From an uncultured Flavobacteriales bacterium (GTDB lineage: Bacteria; Bacteroidota; Bacteroidia; Flavobacteriales_D; Sanyastnellaceae), in assembly GCA_937967465.1 (NCBI GenBank), contig CALBSW010000120.1, positions 1 through 11,202 on the forward strand: a stretch of 11,202 bases of DNA. The letters run 5' to 3'. A model generated the notes under the pieces. It had not been told where the DNA came from and did no database searches. It saw only the letters and a list, made by a program, of their open reading frames with translations. Every line of letters starts with the position of its first letter. Within the stretch, counting starts at the first letter, position 1. The position numbers and the translations under genes are program-made. This document shows, piece after piece, positions 1-6,903 of this stretch.

Positions 1-1
1 G

Positions 2-1081
2 AATGGGTATTTGGCATGCACCGATTCAGAAGCATGCAACTACGATGCTGGAGCTTGTGACGACGACGGTTCGTGCTCTTACGCAACGGAGTATTACGAT
101 TGCGAAGGTGTGTGCTTGATGGACACCGACGGAGACGGCGTGTGTGACGAGCTCGAGGTGGACGGATGCACGGATCCCACCGCTTGCAATTACAATGCGG
201 ATGCACAGTGTGAGGTCGAGGCATGCGACTACTCCTGCTGTCCGGGGCCAGGGTGCTGTGGGGAAGGCATGCATTGGGATGCGGATGCGCAGACCTGTGT
301 GATCACGCCGCCTGTTGTCGCGCCTGACGCCGAGTGCACGCTAATGAACCTCCAAGAGCTCGCCGAAGGCTACCAAATTCTCTTGGCCGAAAACGCCGAG
401 CTCGACAGCCTGCTCGCTGACTGCAACGGCACTTCAACCTCAGACCAGTCAAGCCCTTGTTCCGGGGAAGATGTCGTCACCTACCACGGCTACGATTACG
501 ACATCGTCGAACTAGGCGACCAATGCTGGTTTGCCGAAAACCTCCAGACAGAGCGATATGCCAATGGGGATCTGCTTGAAGGCAACCTGAGCGATGGAGA
601 ATGGTCCAGCACCACATCCGGTGCTCAGGCTGTGCGGAACAATGACGATTCCAACCTACCAAGTCGGGGACGTCTCTACAATTGGGCTGCCGTTGCGGAC
701 ACCCGAGGGCTCTGTCCTTCTGGATGGCATATCCCCACTGATTCTGAATGGAAAACCCTCGAATTGGAATTGGGCATGCCCCTCTCCGAAGTAGAAGCGA
801 GTGGTGAGAGAGGCTCCAATGAGGGCCAAGCTTTGAAAGCATCGCCTGCTGATTCTCCGTCTTTGAATGGCAACAATTCCTCTGAGTTCAATGCCTATCC
901 AGTCGTAGCCCGGGACAACAATGGCGGCTATTACGCCGGCACATCGGACTCCTTCATGTGGACGAGCACCCCATTCGATGAAAACTCATCGTGGATCCGG
1001 GATCTCGACAGCGACACCACCATCGAGCGGTACTACTGGTCCACTCGTTACGGTCTCTCCGTGCGGTGCGTAAAGGATTGA
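2..1081 (+). CDS. Cysteine-rich repeat protein with C-terminal FISUMP domain (5' partial)
   Basis: The frame is open at the left edge, so the true start and any signal peptide lie upstream. The first part (nt 17-300) holds 16 cysteines in about 95 residues. Two related units start at nt 17 (CTDSEACNYD) and nt 164 (GCTDPTACNYN), a repeat type common in secreted Bacteroidota proteins. Between them is a DTDGDGVCDE stretch resembling a calcium-binding thrombospondin type-3 loop. A short leucine-rich, probably coiled-coil segment follows at nt 341-424. From about nt 476 to the end is a FISUMP domain (Fibrobacter succinogenes major paralogous domain), shown by GDQCWFAENLQT, RLYNWAA, LCPSGWHIPTDSEW and the terminal YGLSVRCVKD. 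Ending at VRCVKD is normal for this domain, so the C-terminus is complete. The role is probably surface-exposed or secreted binding; the ligand is unknown. By eye the gene is less GC-rich than the next one. Confidence 0.85.
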   Translation, partial: NGYLACTDSEACNYDAGACDDDGSCSYATEYYDCEGVCLMDTDGDGVCDELEVDGCTDPTACNYNADAQCEVEACDYSCCPGPGCCGEGMHWDADAQTCVITPPVVAPDAECTLMNLQELAEGYQILLAENAELDSLLADCNGTSTSDQSSPCSGEDVVTYHGYDYDIVELGDQCWFAENLQTERYANGDLLEGNLSDGEWSSTTSGAQAVRNNDDSNLPSRGRLYNWAAVADTRGLCPSGWHIPTDSEWKTLELELGMPLSEVEASGERGSNEGQALKASPADSPSLNGNNSSEFNAYPVVARDNNGGYYAGTSDSFMWTSTPFDENSSWIRDLDSDTTIERYYWSTRYGLSVRCVKD

Positions 1082-1124
1082 GGGGGCGGTGGACCGCGGG
1101 GAGCGGGTGTGCGGCGCGGTGGCG

Positions 1125-1132
1125 TAGATTCC
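1125..1132 (+). promoter_or_regulatory. Weak -7 box before the sterol desaturase family gene
   Basis: TAGATTCC matches four of the six fixed positions of the Bacteroidota -7 consensus TAnnTTTG. It ends 4 bases before the ATG at 1137. The match is poor and no TTG -33 element is visible. It is listed because the spacing to the start codon repeats that of the better boxes at 2384, 8779 and 10190. Confidence 0.3.
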
Positions 1133-1136
1133 GGGC

Positions 1137-1967
1137 ATGACGCTGGAGCAGTTCCTTTCGATGTTCGAGGCGATGCCGGCCTGGCAGAAGCTGGGGTGGA
1201 TCGTCCTGTGCATGTCGGCCAACCTCATCGTGGAGTCCGTGCGGCCCCTGTTCAGCGGAGGCTTCCGCAGCTGGGCGCACACCCGGACCAACCTCACCTT
1301 CCTGGCCACCACCATGGCGATCAACGTGGCCTTCGGGGCGGCGGCCGTGGGGCTGTTCGAATGGACGGCGGCGACCGAATTCGGCCTGCTGCACTGGGTG
1401 ACCATGCCGCTTTGGCTGCAGCTGCTGGTGACGGTGATGACGCTGGACCTCATTGCCCAGTACACCGTCCACTACCTGCTGCACAACTGGAAATGGATGT
1501 GGCGGCTGCACATGGTGCACCACAGCGACACCCACGTGGACGTGACGACCGGAACGCGCCACCACCCCATCGACTTCGTCTGCCGCGAGACCTTCGCGCT
1601 GATCGGCGTGATCGTGACAGGGGCGCCCGTGGCGTTCTACGGGTTCTACCGCATCGTGACCGTCTTCTTCACCTACTGGAACCACAGCAACGTGGCCCTG
1701 CCGCTGGCGGTGGACAAGGCGCTGAGCTGGCTGGTGGTCACCCCCAACATGCACAAGTTCCACCACCACCACGAGGTGCCCTGGACGGACCGCAACTACG
1801 GCAACGTGCTGAGCCTGTGGGACCGCGTGTTCGGGACCTTTGTCTACGGCGACACCGCCGACGTGGTCTACGGGCTGGACATCACCGACCCGGCGCAGAG
1901 CGACAACCTGAAGTACCAGATGGGCTTGCCGTTCAACCGGAGCGTGCCCACGACGTCCGGGAAATGA
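1137..1967 (+). CDS. Sterol desaturase / fatty acid hydroxylase family membrane oxygenase
   Basis: A 276-residue integral membrane protein of the fatty acid hydroxylase superfamily, which uses a di-iron centre held by histidines to hydroxylate or desaturate lipids. All three histidine boxes are visible: HX3H at H112/H116 (HYLLH), HX2HH at H125/H128/H129 (HMVHH) and HX2HH at H206/H209/H210 (HKFHH). Additional histidines lie at H133, H142/H143 and H183. Hydrophobic helices occur at about residues 20-35, 52-74, 84-112 and 152-180. The ending YGNVLSLWDRVFGTF is typical of the family. The ATG at 1137 gives a sensible membrane N-terminus and follows a weak -7-like box. The gene stands alone: the preceding gene ends 55 bases upstream and the following gene is convergent. 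The substrate (sterol, hopanoid, carotenoid, ornithine lipid or alkylglycerol) cannot be told from sequence. Confidence 0.9.
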   Translation: MTLEQFLSMFEAMPAWQKLGWIVLCMSANLIVESVRPLFSGGFRSWAHTRTNLTFLATTMAINVAFGAAAVGLFEWTAATEFGLLHWVTMPLWLQLLVTVMTLDLIAQYTVHYLLHNWKWMWRLHMVHHSDTHVDVTTGTRHHPIDFVCRETFALIGVIVTGAPVAFYGFYRIVTVFFTYWNHSNVALPLAVDKALSWLVVTPNMHKFHHHHEVPWTDRNYGNVLSLWDRVFGTFVYGDTADVVYGLDITDPAQSDNLKYQMGLPFNRSVPTTSGK

Positions 1968-1970
1968 AAA

Positions 1971-1987
1971 CGGCCCTCGCGGGGCCG
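1971..1987. terminator. GC hairpin between convergent genes
   Basis: CGGCCC (1971-1976) pairs with GGGCCG (1982-1987) around a TCGCG loop, starting 3 bases after the sterol desaturase stop. On the minus strand it is followed by TTTTCATTT, so it could end the minus-strand small membrane gene. On the plus strand the tail is only CATTT, a weak U-tract. The stem-loop has the same GGCC...TCGC...GGCC style as the stronger terminator at 6904-6927. Confidence 0.5.
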
Positions 1988-2019
1988 GCATTTGAAGAAG
2001 GAGGTTCGGGATGGCGGCG

Positions 2020-2229
2020 TCAGGCCGACATCTTGGACAATGGGCGTTTGGACAGCCACATCACCGCGAAGAAAAACAGGTAGATGCCCAAGGTCTGGAA
2101 GGCCGTTGGAAGGGCCGCCTCTTCCATGGAACCTGCGCGGAGCACAGCCAGGACACCGTAAAACGCGGCTGTGCCGAGCAAGGCCCCGAGGGCCACGGAT
2201 TTCCAAGATGAGGGTCGTTCTTTCGACAT
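2020..2229 (-). CDS. Small two-helix membrane protein, function unknown
   Basis: A 69-residue protein if started at the ATG whose complement is 2227-2229 (MSKERPSSWK). A longer frame reaches 2298, but its extra residues (MLCPKDDKCH...) look like non-coding intergenic sequence. A basic N-terminus precedes a first hydrophobic helix at about residues 11-31 (VALGALLGTAAFYGVLAVL). A short acidic loop (GSMEEAAL) separates it from a second helix at about 43-59 (AFQTLGIYLFFFAVMWL), followed by a basic tail (KRPLSKMSA). This is a coherent small inner-membrane protein obeying the positive-inside rule with both ends cytoplasmic. A -7-like box (TATTTTGG) lies 9 bases upstream of the ATG. It is convergent with the sterol desaturase gene and divergent from the porin operon. 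I do not recognise a family. The coherent topology argues that it is real, although frames on the other strand overlap it. Confidence 0.65.
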   Translation of the reverse strand: MSKERPSSWKSVALGALLGTAAFYGVLAVLRAGSMEEAALPTAFQTLGIYLFFFAVMWLSKRPLSKMSA

Positions 2230-2238
2230 GAGCGGGCG

Positions 2239-2246
2239 CCAAAATA
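2239..2246 (-). promoter_or_regulatory. -7 box of the small membrane protein gene
   Basis: Read on the minus strand this is TATTTTGG, matching TAnnTTTG at five of six fixed positions. It ends 9 bases before the ATG at 2229. A TTC (minus strand, 2268-2266) lies 19 bases further upstream, where a TTG -33 element would be expected. That puts the first dyad at 2269-2282 directly at the promoter's upstream edge. Confidence 0.4.
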
Positions 2247-2268
2247 TCGCAGGTGGCTGGGCGAGGAA

Positions 2269-2305
2269 ATGACATTTGTCATCTTTCGGGCATAACATTC
2301 GTCAT
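2269..2305. promoter_or_regulatory. Tandem operator-like dyads in the divergent intergenic region
   Basis: ATGACATTTGTCAT (2269-2282) is a perfect 6-bp inverted repeat with a 2-base centre. ATAACATTCGTCAT (2292-2305) is a degenerate copy. Their centres are 23 bp apart, about two helical turns, so both would face the same side of DNA. They lie between the small minus-strand gene and the porin operon and could control either. The same stretch can also be read as three TnnGnCAT-like units spaced 11-12 bp (2275, 2286, 2298), loosely like a Pho box. The regulator is unknown. Confidence 0.4.
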
Positions 2306-2383
2306 CGCACACCTTCACCGTCTGCTTCAAGCCCTTGTGGACACCGAAGGCGAACACCGGAACATTCCCACAGGACCCACGCG

Positions 2384-2391
2384 TAATTTTA
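2384..2391 (+). promoter_or_regulatory. -7 box of the porin/sensor-kinase operon
   Basis: TAATTTTA matches TAnnTTTG except for the last base. It ends 5 bases before the ATG at 2397, the same geometry as the perfect box before rocD. That geometry implies a leaderless or nearly leaderless transcript and favours 2397 over the in-frame ATG at 2391, which overlaps the box. No clear TTG -33 element is present. Confidence 0.4.
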
Positions 2392-2396
2392 TGAGC

Positions 2397-3524
2397 ATGA
2401 ATCAAGCTTGCGTTTGGTGGCTGGCCTTGGCCGCTGCCATGGTTTCGGGCACGGCCTGGGGACAGGACAAACCCTCCACCCAGTTCTACCTCTACGGACA
2501 CGTGACCAGCACATTGGAAACCGAGGAGGATGACTTTTACACCGACTTTAGCCTTGGCGAGCACGACCTCTTCGTGCAGAGCACGATCTCACCGCGGTTC
2601 TCCTTTCTGAGCGAGACGGTGGTGGGGCCAGTCAACAGCCACGGCCACTCCGCTACCGACTACAAGGTCAGCCTGGAGCGCGCCCGACTGAAGTACGAGT
2701 ACCGGGAATGGCTGAGTGTCATCGTCGGCAAGATGCACACGCCCGTGAACTACTGGAACGACGTCTACCACCACGGACGGCTGTTCTTCCCAGTGATTGA
2801 CCGGCCGCGTTCCTTCGGTACCAGTGTGCCCATCCACACGCTCGGACTTCGCCTGCAAGGACAGAACATCGGCAAGCTCAAGTTTGGATATGACCTCGTT
2901 GTGGGCAACGGCATGAGCTCCAACGATGTCACGGATGGTTCGGCCCAGAAGTCGGTGACGGCAGCCGTGCACATCAAGCCAGAAAAGCGGACCCGCATCA
3001 GCCTGAGTGCCTATCGCGACATCATCTACGGCAACAGCGTGGGTGCCCACGCGGGTCACAGCGGCCCTTTCCACTACAGCATGGGCGAGATCGGCTACTA
3101 CCCAGTGGACCTCGACTTCGAGCTGTATTGCTTCAGCGTTTACCGCAACAAGGGCAAATGGGAAATGCTCCTCGAGACCACACTCAACCGCACGGGACTC
3201 AACGACGGCAACGACCCCGACATGGTCAGCGGACTCGACTCCCTAGGCACATCCAACAACACTACGTTTTTCCTCTATGCCGGCCACAAGGTGGGCAAGC
3301 GCGGACGTCTTTACGGATTGATGGACTTGAGCAACTACGAAGACCGCGACTTGCACATCAAGTCCAACCAGCTCGCCAAATTCGGCCTGGGTTGGCAGCA
3401 TGAATTCAGCCCCCTGGTCAAATCGCAAATCCAGGTGGAGCGCTACACGGGTCAGGACGGCTTGGAGATCCCCGCCGATGACAAGTGGGAGTTGAAATTC
3501 CGAATCGCATATTGCTTGTTCTAA
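2397..3524 (+). CDS. Outer-membrane porin-like beta-barrel, first gene of the sensory operon
   Basis: A 375-residue protein with a signal peptide (MNQACVWWLALAAAMVSGTAWG, cleavage probably before QDK). Alternating polar/hydrophobic segments rich in Tyr, Trp and Gly follow, and the chain ends in a terminal Phe (FRIAYCLF), as expected for an outer-membrane barrel. The segment VGKMHTPVNYWNDVYHHG (residues 110-127) looks like the conserved part of a porin-like family often found beside PstS-like proteins and sensor kinases. The frame is open back to 2253, but the upstream residues do not look like a leader. The ATG at 2397 is preferred because of the -7-like box 5 bases upstream; 2391 would add only Met-Ser. 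The stop overlaps the next start by one base (TAATG), so translation is coupled. The likely role is diffusion of a small anion or nutrient through the outer membrane; the substrate is inferred only from its neighbours. Confidence 0.8.
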   Translation: MNQACVWWLALAAAMVSGTAWGQDKPSTQFYLYGHVTSTLETEEDDFYTDFSLGEHDLFVQSTISPRFSFLSETVVGPVNSHGHSATDYKVSLERARLKYEYREWLSVIVGKMHTPVNYWNDVYHHGRLFFPVIDRPRSFGTSVPIHTLGLRLQGQNIGKLKFGYDLVVGNGMSSNDVTDGSAQKSVTAAVHIKPEKRTRISLSAYRDIIYGNSVGAHAGHSGPFHYSMGEIGYYPVDLDFELYCFSVYRNKGKWEMLLETTLNRTGLNDGNDPDMVSGLDSLGTSNNTTFFLYAGHKVGKRGRLYGLMDLSNYEDRDLHIKSNQLAKFGLGWQHEFSPLVKSQIQVERYTGQDGLEIPADDKWELKFRIAYCLF

Positions 3525-3931
3525 TGCGCGATTGGATTCTTCTTCTGTTGCTTCTCCTCCCTGCGGGCTTGCGCGCGCAAGAGGTGACGCCCATCGCGAA
3601 CTCCCCGGGGCAGCTCAACTGGACCGAAAACCAGCTGAAAGCGGTCTTTGTGGGAGACCGTTCGCAGTGGCCGAACGGCCAATCCGTGATTGTGGTCCTG
3701 CCCGCGAGTGGGAGCGACTCCTTCGAACAGACTGCCCTGTGGGCATTGGATACAGACGGTTTTGACTACCAGAAGCACTGGCTGTCCCTCGTCTTCCAAG
3801 GCCGGGCCAATGCCCCGGTGTTTGTGGACAATGAGGCCAAGGTCATCGAGTATGTCGAACAGCATCCCGGTGCCATTGGCATCCTGCACACCGAACAACC
3901 TCCCACAGCGCTGCGGCTGAAGATCCAATGA
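3524..3931 (+). CDS. Small PstS-like periplasmic substrate-binding protein
   Basis: A 135-residue protein with a strong signal peptide (MRDWILLLLLLLPAGLRAQ). It matches the short, single-lobe phosphate ABC transporter substrate-binding (PBP-like) family, which is much shorter than full PstS of about 320 residues. Landmarks are VFVGDRSQWPNGQ (residues 41-53), KHWLSLVFQGRANAPVFV (84-101) and VEQHPGAIGIL (111-121). The family pattern is F.G....W.nG, W....F.G....P and pGAIGy. The start is fixed by a one-base overlap with the porin stop (TAATG), and its own stop overlaps the kinase start by four bases (ATGA). No ABC permease or ATPase gene is nearby, so the protein probably acts as a ligand receptor for the downstream kinase rather than as part of a transporter. 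Phosphate binding is a family-based guess. Confidence 0.8.
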   Translation: MRDWILLLLLLLPAGLRAQEVTPIANSPGQLNWTENQLKAVFVGDRSQWPNGQSVIVVLPASGSDSFEQTALWALDTDGFDYQKHWLSLVFQGRANAPVFVDNEAKVIEYVEQHPGAIGILHTEQPPTALRLKIQ

Positions 3932-6573
3932 GGATCCCCAACTCCCTGGTGGCCCGCATCTGGGGGCCATTCCTGTTGATGGCCCTCGGGCTGATGTTTG
4001 TCGCCGGCATCTACGTGCCGACGCAACAGAATCAGGCCCTGCGCCAATTTCAACGGGAGGAGATGCAGGTCATCGCGGAGACGGTGGCGCAAGCTGTGGA
4101 CATCGCTTTTGCCAAAAACGACCTCCAATCGGCCAAGCGCTCGTTTGGCTTGCTCCGGAACCGTCCCAGCATCGAATACGGCGCCTACTACTTCGAGGGG
4201 GACACCAATGTGGTGAGCTTCCCCGATGGCATCACCCATGGCCAACTGATGGCGCAGACCGAAGACGATCTGTTTGTTCGGGCTTCCTTCGACACCCCGT
4301 TTGGTGCGGGCGTGGTGGTGGTGCGCGGGTCGGACGCCTTCCTCGACCAAGAGGTATCGAAGCTCAATACCCCGTTGTACGCCGGTCTCGCAGGCGTGTT
4401 CGTGGCGATTTTGGTGCTGTACCTCTTCTTGCGGTTCCGCGTGTCCGGCCCACTCCAGACCCTCCGCGCCACCGCAGAACGCATCCGGTCCGGCGACCTC
4501 GATACCCCTGTGGACGATGCCGCCCGCATCCATGAAGTGCGTGCATTGAACCTCGCCTTGGAGCGCTTGCGCCAAGGCCTGTCTGTCCAAAGGGAGACCA
4601 ACGAGACCCTCACCCGAGGCATGGAGGAGGAGATTGCCCGCCAGACCAAGGACCTCCGCAAAACCCTGCGGGAACTGCAGGACAGCCGCAACCTCTTCGG
4701 CAGCGTCATCCACTCTGCCCTGGACGCTACCGTGCTGGCCGACGGACAATCGCGCATTGTCGAATGGAACCGCAAAGCCGAGCAGATTTTCGGCTGGACC
4801 CGCGAGGAAGCCATCGGCAAAACGCTGCAAGAACTCATCATTCCCCAAGTGCACCGGGAAGGCCATGCCAAAGGAATGGACCACTACCACGCCACGGGCC
4901 ATGGCCCCGTCCTGGACAAGCTGTTCGAGACCCAGGCCCTGCGGCGAAACGGGGAGGTCTTCGACATCGAACTCTTCATCACCCACGTCGAAATCGAAGG
5001 CGAAGTCATCTTCTCCAGCTTCATCCGGGACATCACGGCATCCAAGCAGATGGCCTCTGAAATCGAGCGGCAACGCTCTTTGTACGAGAGCATCCTCGAC
5101 GGATTGCCCCTGATGGTGAGCCTCAAAAACGCGGACCTGCAGTTCACGTTTGTCAACGATGAAGCCAGCCGCGTCTTGGGCCTGCCCAAGGACACCTTGC
5201 TCGGCCAGCGCGAAAAGGATGTGTTCGATGCCCCTTGGGTCGAGGACTCCATGGAGCTCGACCGTTTGGGCTACGCCGGGGAAGAAGTCCCCATGCGCGA
5301 ACGCCAATTCGCCGTGGATGGGACATTCGAGAATTACCTCATTGGCCGGTACCAATTCACCGTTCAGGAGGGGGCGCAAAAAGTGCCCTACCTCCTGACG
5401 TATGGGTTCAACGTCTCCGAACTCAAGGCGATTCAAAACGAATTGGAGCAAGCCCTTCAGGCCAAGGACGAGTTCCTCGCCACCATCAGCCACGAGATCC
5501 GGACGCCGCTGCACAGCATCATCGTGTTGGCCGACTTGCTGAACCGCGGGCACCGGGAGGACGAACACGGCGATTTCGCCACCAACATCCGGACCTCCTC
5601 CCGCCACCTTCTCGCCCTGGTGGACGACCTGCTCGATTTCTCCAAGGCCGAGGCTGGCAAGCTCCAACTCGACCCACAGAGTGTACAAATCGACACCTTC
5701 ATCGACGACATCGCCCGCCTGGATTCCGGACAACGCCGGGACAATGTGGAGTTCATCAAAACAGCCGAAGGTTGCGACGGACTGCGTGTCATGGTCGACA
5801 CCACCCGCCTGCAACAAGTGGTCGCAAACCTGCTGTCCAACGCGTTCAAATTCACCGAAAGCGGCCAGGTCCAACTCCGCGTCCACGCCGAGGTCCATGG
5901 GGACCGGCTTCACATGAAGTGGACGGTGCAGGACTCCGGCATCGGCATCAGCGAAGAAGACCAACAGCGTATTTTGGACGCCTTCCAACAGGCCCACACC
6001 GGCATTGCACGGCGCTTCGGCGGCACGGGATTGGGATTGGGCATCGTGGTCCGCATTCTCGACCTGATGGAATCCGAACTGCACATCGCATCCAAACTCG
6101 GCGAAGGATCCACCTTCAGCTTCAGTCTGGACCTGCCCCTGGACTCCCGGAGCGATACCCCAGCTTCATCGGAGGTGCCCGTGGACGTGGACATTTCCCC
6201 GCTCAACATGCTCTACGTCGAGGACATGCTGCCCAACCAGATGGTGATGCGGGCCATGTGCAAGCCCTGGGGGTTGAACCTGACCATCGCCTCTTCAGGC
6301 AAAGAAGCGCTCGAGCTGTTCGAATCCACCGAATTCGACCTCGTGCTGATGGACATCCAGATGCCCGAAATCGATGGCATCGAGACCTTGCGGCGGATGC
6401 GTGAATCGGGCCGTTCCATTCCCCCCACCCATGCCTTCACCGCGCATGCTGGTGAGGAGGACCGGCAGAAATTCCTCGACCTCGGCTTCGCCGGGGTGAT
6501 CACCAAGCCCATCACGCCAGATCAGCTGGAAACCTTCCTCAAACGCCACCTCCATGAGCACCACGCGCGCTGA
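3928..6573 (+). CDS. Hybrid sensor histidine kinase (TM-sensor-TM-HAMP-PAS-PAS-HisKA-HATPase-REC)
   Basis: An 881-residue inner-membrane hybrid kinase. TM1 is at about 11-31, a periplasmic sensor of about 115 residues follows, TM2 is at about 150-170 (YAGLAGVFVAILVLYLFL), then a HAMP linker (about 171-225) and coiled coil (about 226-255). PAS1 spans about 256-372 and PAS2 about 386-500. The H-box is SHEIRTPLHS with phospho-accepting H522. ATP-binding motifs are the N-box (NLLSNAFKF, N638), G1 (DSGIGIS, 669-675) and G2 (GGTGLGLGI, 698-706). The receiver domain (about 760-878) has acidic residues E765/D766, phospho-acceptor D809 (LMDIQMPEIDG), T838 and K860 (TKP). All catalytic residues are present. 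The start overlaps the binding-protein stop (ATGA), and the end overlaps the HPt-like gene by 20 bases. It probably senses the state of the PstS-like protein. The partner regulator is not in this window. Confidence 0.95.
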   Translation: MRIPNSLVARIWGPFLLMALGLMFVAGIYVPTQQNQALRQFQREEMQVIAETVAQAVDIAFAKNDLQSAKRSFGLLRNRPSIEYGAYYFEGDTNVVSFPDGITHGQLMAQTEDDLFVRASFDTPFGAGVVVVRGSDAFLDQEVSKLNTPLYAGLAGVFVAILVLYLFLRFRVSGPLQTLRATAERIRSGDLDTPVDDAARIHEVRALNLALERLRQGLSVQRETNETLTRGMEEEIARQTKDLRKTLRELQDSRNLFGSVIHSALDATVLADGQSRIVEWNRKAEQIFGWTREEAIGKTLQELIIPQVHREGHAKGMDHYHATGHGPVLDKLFETQALRRNGEVFDIELFITHVEIEGEVIFSSFIRDITASKQMASEIERQRSLYESILDGLPLMVSLKNADLQFTFVNDEASRVLGLPKDTLLGQREKDVFDAPWVEDSMELDRLGYAGEEVPMRERQFAVDGTFENYLIGRYQFTVQEGAQKVPYLLTYGFNVSELKAIQNELEQALQAKDEFLATISHEIRTPLHSIIVLADLLNRGHREDEHGDFATNIRTSSRHLLALVDDLLDFSKAEAGKLQLDPQSVQIDTFIDDIARLDSGQRRDNVEFIKTAEGCDGLRVMVDTTRLQQVVANLLSNAFKFTESGQVQLRVHAEVHGDRLHMKWTVQDSGIGISEEDQQRILDAFQQAHTGIARRFGGTGLGLGIVVRILDLMESELHIASKLGEGSTFSFSLDLPLDSRSDTPASSEVPVDVDISPLNMLYVEDMLPNQMVMRAMCKPWGLNLTIASSGKEALELFESTEFDLVLMDIQMPEIDGIETLRRMRESGRSIPPTHAFTAHAGEEDRQKFLDLGFAGVITKPITPDQLETFLKRHLHEHHAR

Positions 6574-6880
6574 GTTTTCTGCCGACTTCTTTCGCAGCCT
6601 CTTCGGCGATTCCATGGAAGAATGGGCCGGGTTTCTCGACGTCTCCATCCGGGCTGTGGAGGAAGCCAAAGCCGCGCTCGCTGCAGCGGTGGAAGCCGGA
6701 GATGCCCAAGGCCTGTCCAATGCGCGGCAAGGCATCGGACCCTCTCTGACCCAATGGGGGGCAACCAGCCTCGAAACCAGCCTGCGCCAACTGTCCGTCG
6801 AAGACAAGGCCACCTGGCACACCCTGAGCGCCGAGTTCGACGTCCTCATCGGGTGCCTGCGCGGGCTTCAAACCGCGTGA
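6554..6880 (+). CDS. HPt-like protein lacking the phospho-accepting histidine
   Basis: A 108-residue mainly helical protein whose start lies inside the end of the hybrid kinase gene (20-base overlap), so it is translationally coupled. Placement after a hybrid kinase, size, and the pattern AAVEAGDAQGLSNARQGIG (44-62), then WGATSLETSLRQL, resemble a histidine phosphotransfer (HPt) domain: a gD...l..aH.lKG...lGa..L arrangement. Where HPt proteins have HxxKG, this one reads NARQG (N56-G60), so neither the acceptor histidine nor the lysine is present. The only histidine in the protein is H79 (TWHTL), outside the motif. The spacing from G60 to the following GA is a few residues longer than usual. 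It may be a pseudo-HPt that binds the REC or kinase domain without taking the phosphate, or a divergent helical partner. Gene reality is well supported; the HPt assignment is moderate. Confidence 0.65.
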   Translation: MSTTRAEFSADFFRSLFGDSMEEWAGFLDVSIRAVEEAKAALAAAVEAGDAQGLSNARQGIGPSLTQWGATSLETSLRQLSVEDKATWHTLSAEFDVLIGCLRGLQTA

Positions 6881-6903
6881 TTCCAGCGCTGGACCGAAAC
6901 ACA

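Noticed and set aside
14..779. Five copies of the palindrome GCATGC in the FISUMP gene
   Set aside because: Several arise from the codons gca-tgc (Ala-Cys) in the repeat units and the spacing is irregular, so protein coding explains them.
1086..1097. GCGGT-GG-ACCGC inverted repeat after the FISUMP gene
   Set aside because: The loop is only two bases, there is no T-run, and the surrounding sequence is so GC-rich that such repeats are expected by chance.
954..1991. Minus-strand frame (345 residues) opposite the sterol desaturase family gene
   Set aside because: Val/His/Gly-rich shadow. The plus-strand gene has all three histidine boxes and membrane helices.
1998..2211. Perfect Shine-Dalgarno-like AAGGAGGT (1998-2005) before ATG 2011 on the plus strand, with a 66-residue frame
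   Set aside because: The product is a hydrophilic mix without features and overlaps the more coherent minus-strand membrane gene. Other genes here show no Shine-Dalgarno use, so the match is probably chance.
3766..6084. Very long open frame (772 residues) on the minus strand across the binding protein and kinase genes
   Set aside because: It runs antisense to genes with intact domains and catalytic motifs. Its translation is low-complexity and family-free, as expected from GC-rich codon bias leaving the opposite strand open.
5235..6404. Plus-strand frame (389 residues) in another phase of the kinase gene
   Set aside because: Arg/His/Pro-rich translation typical of an out-of-frame reading. 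The kinase frame carries every HisKA, HATPase and REC motif.
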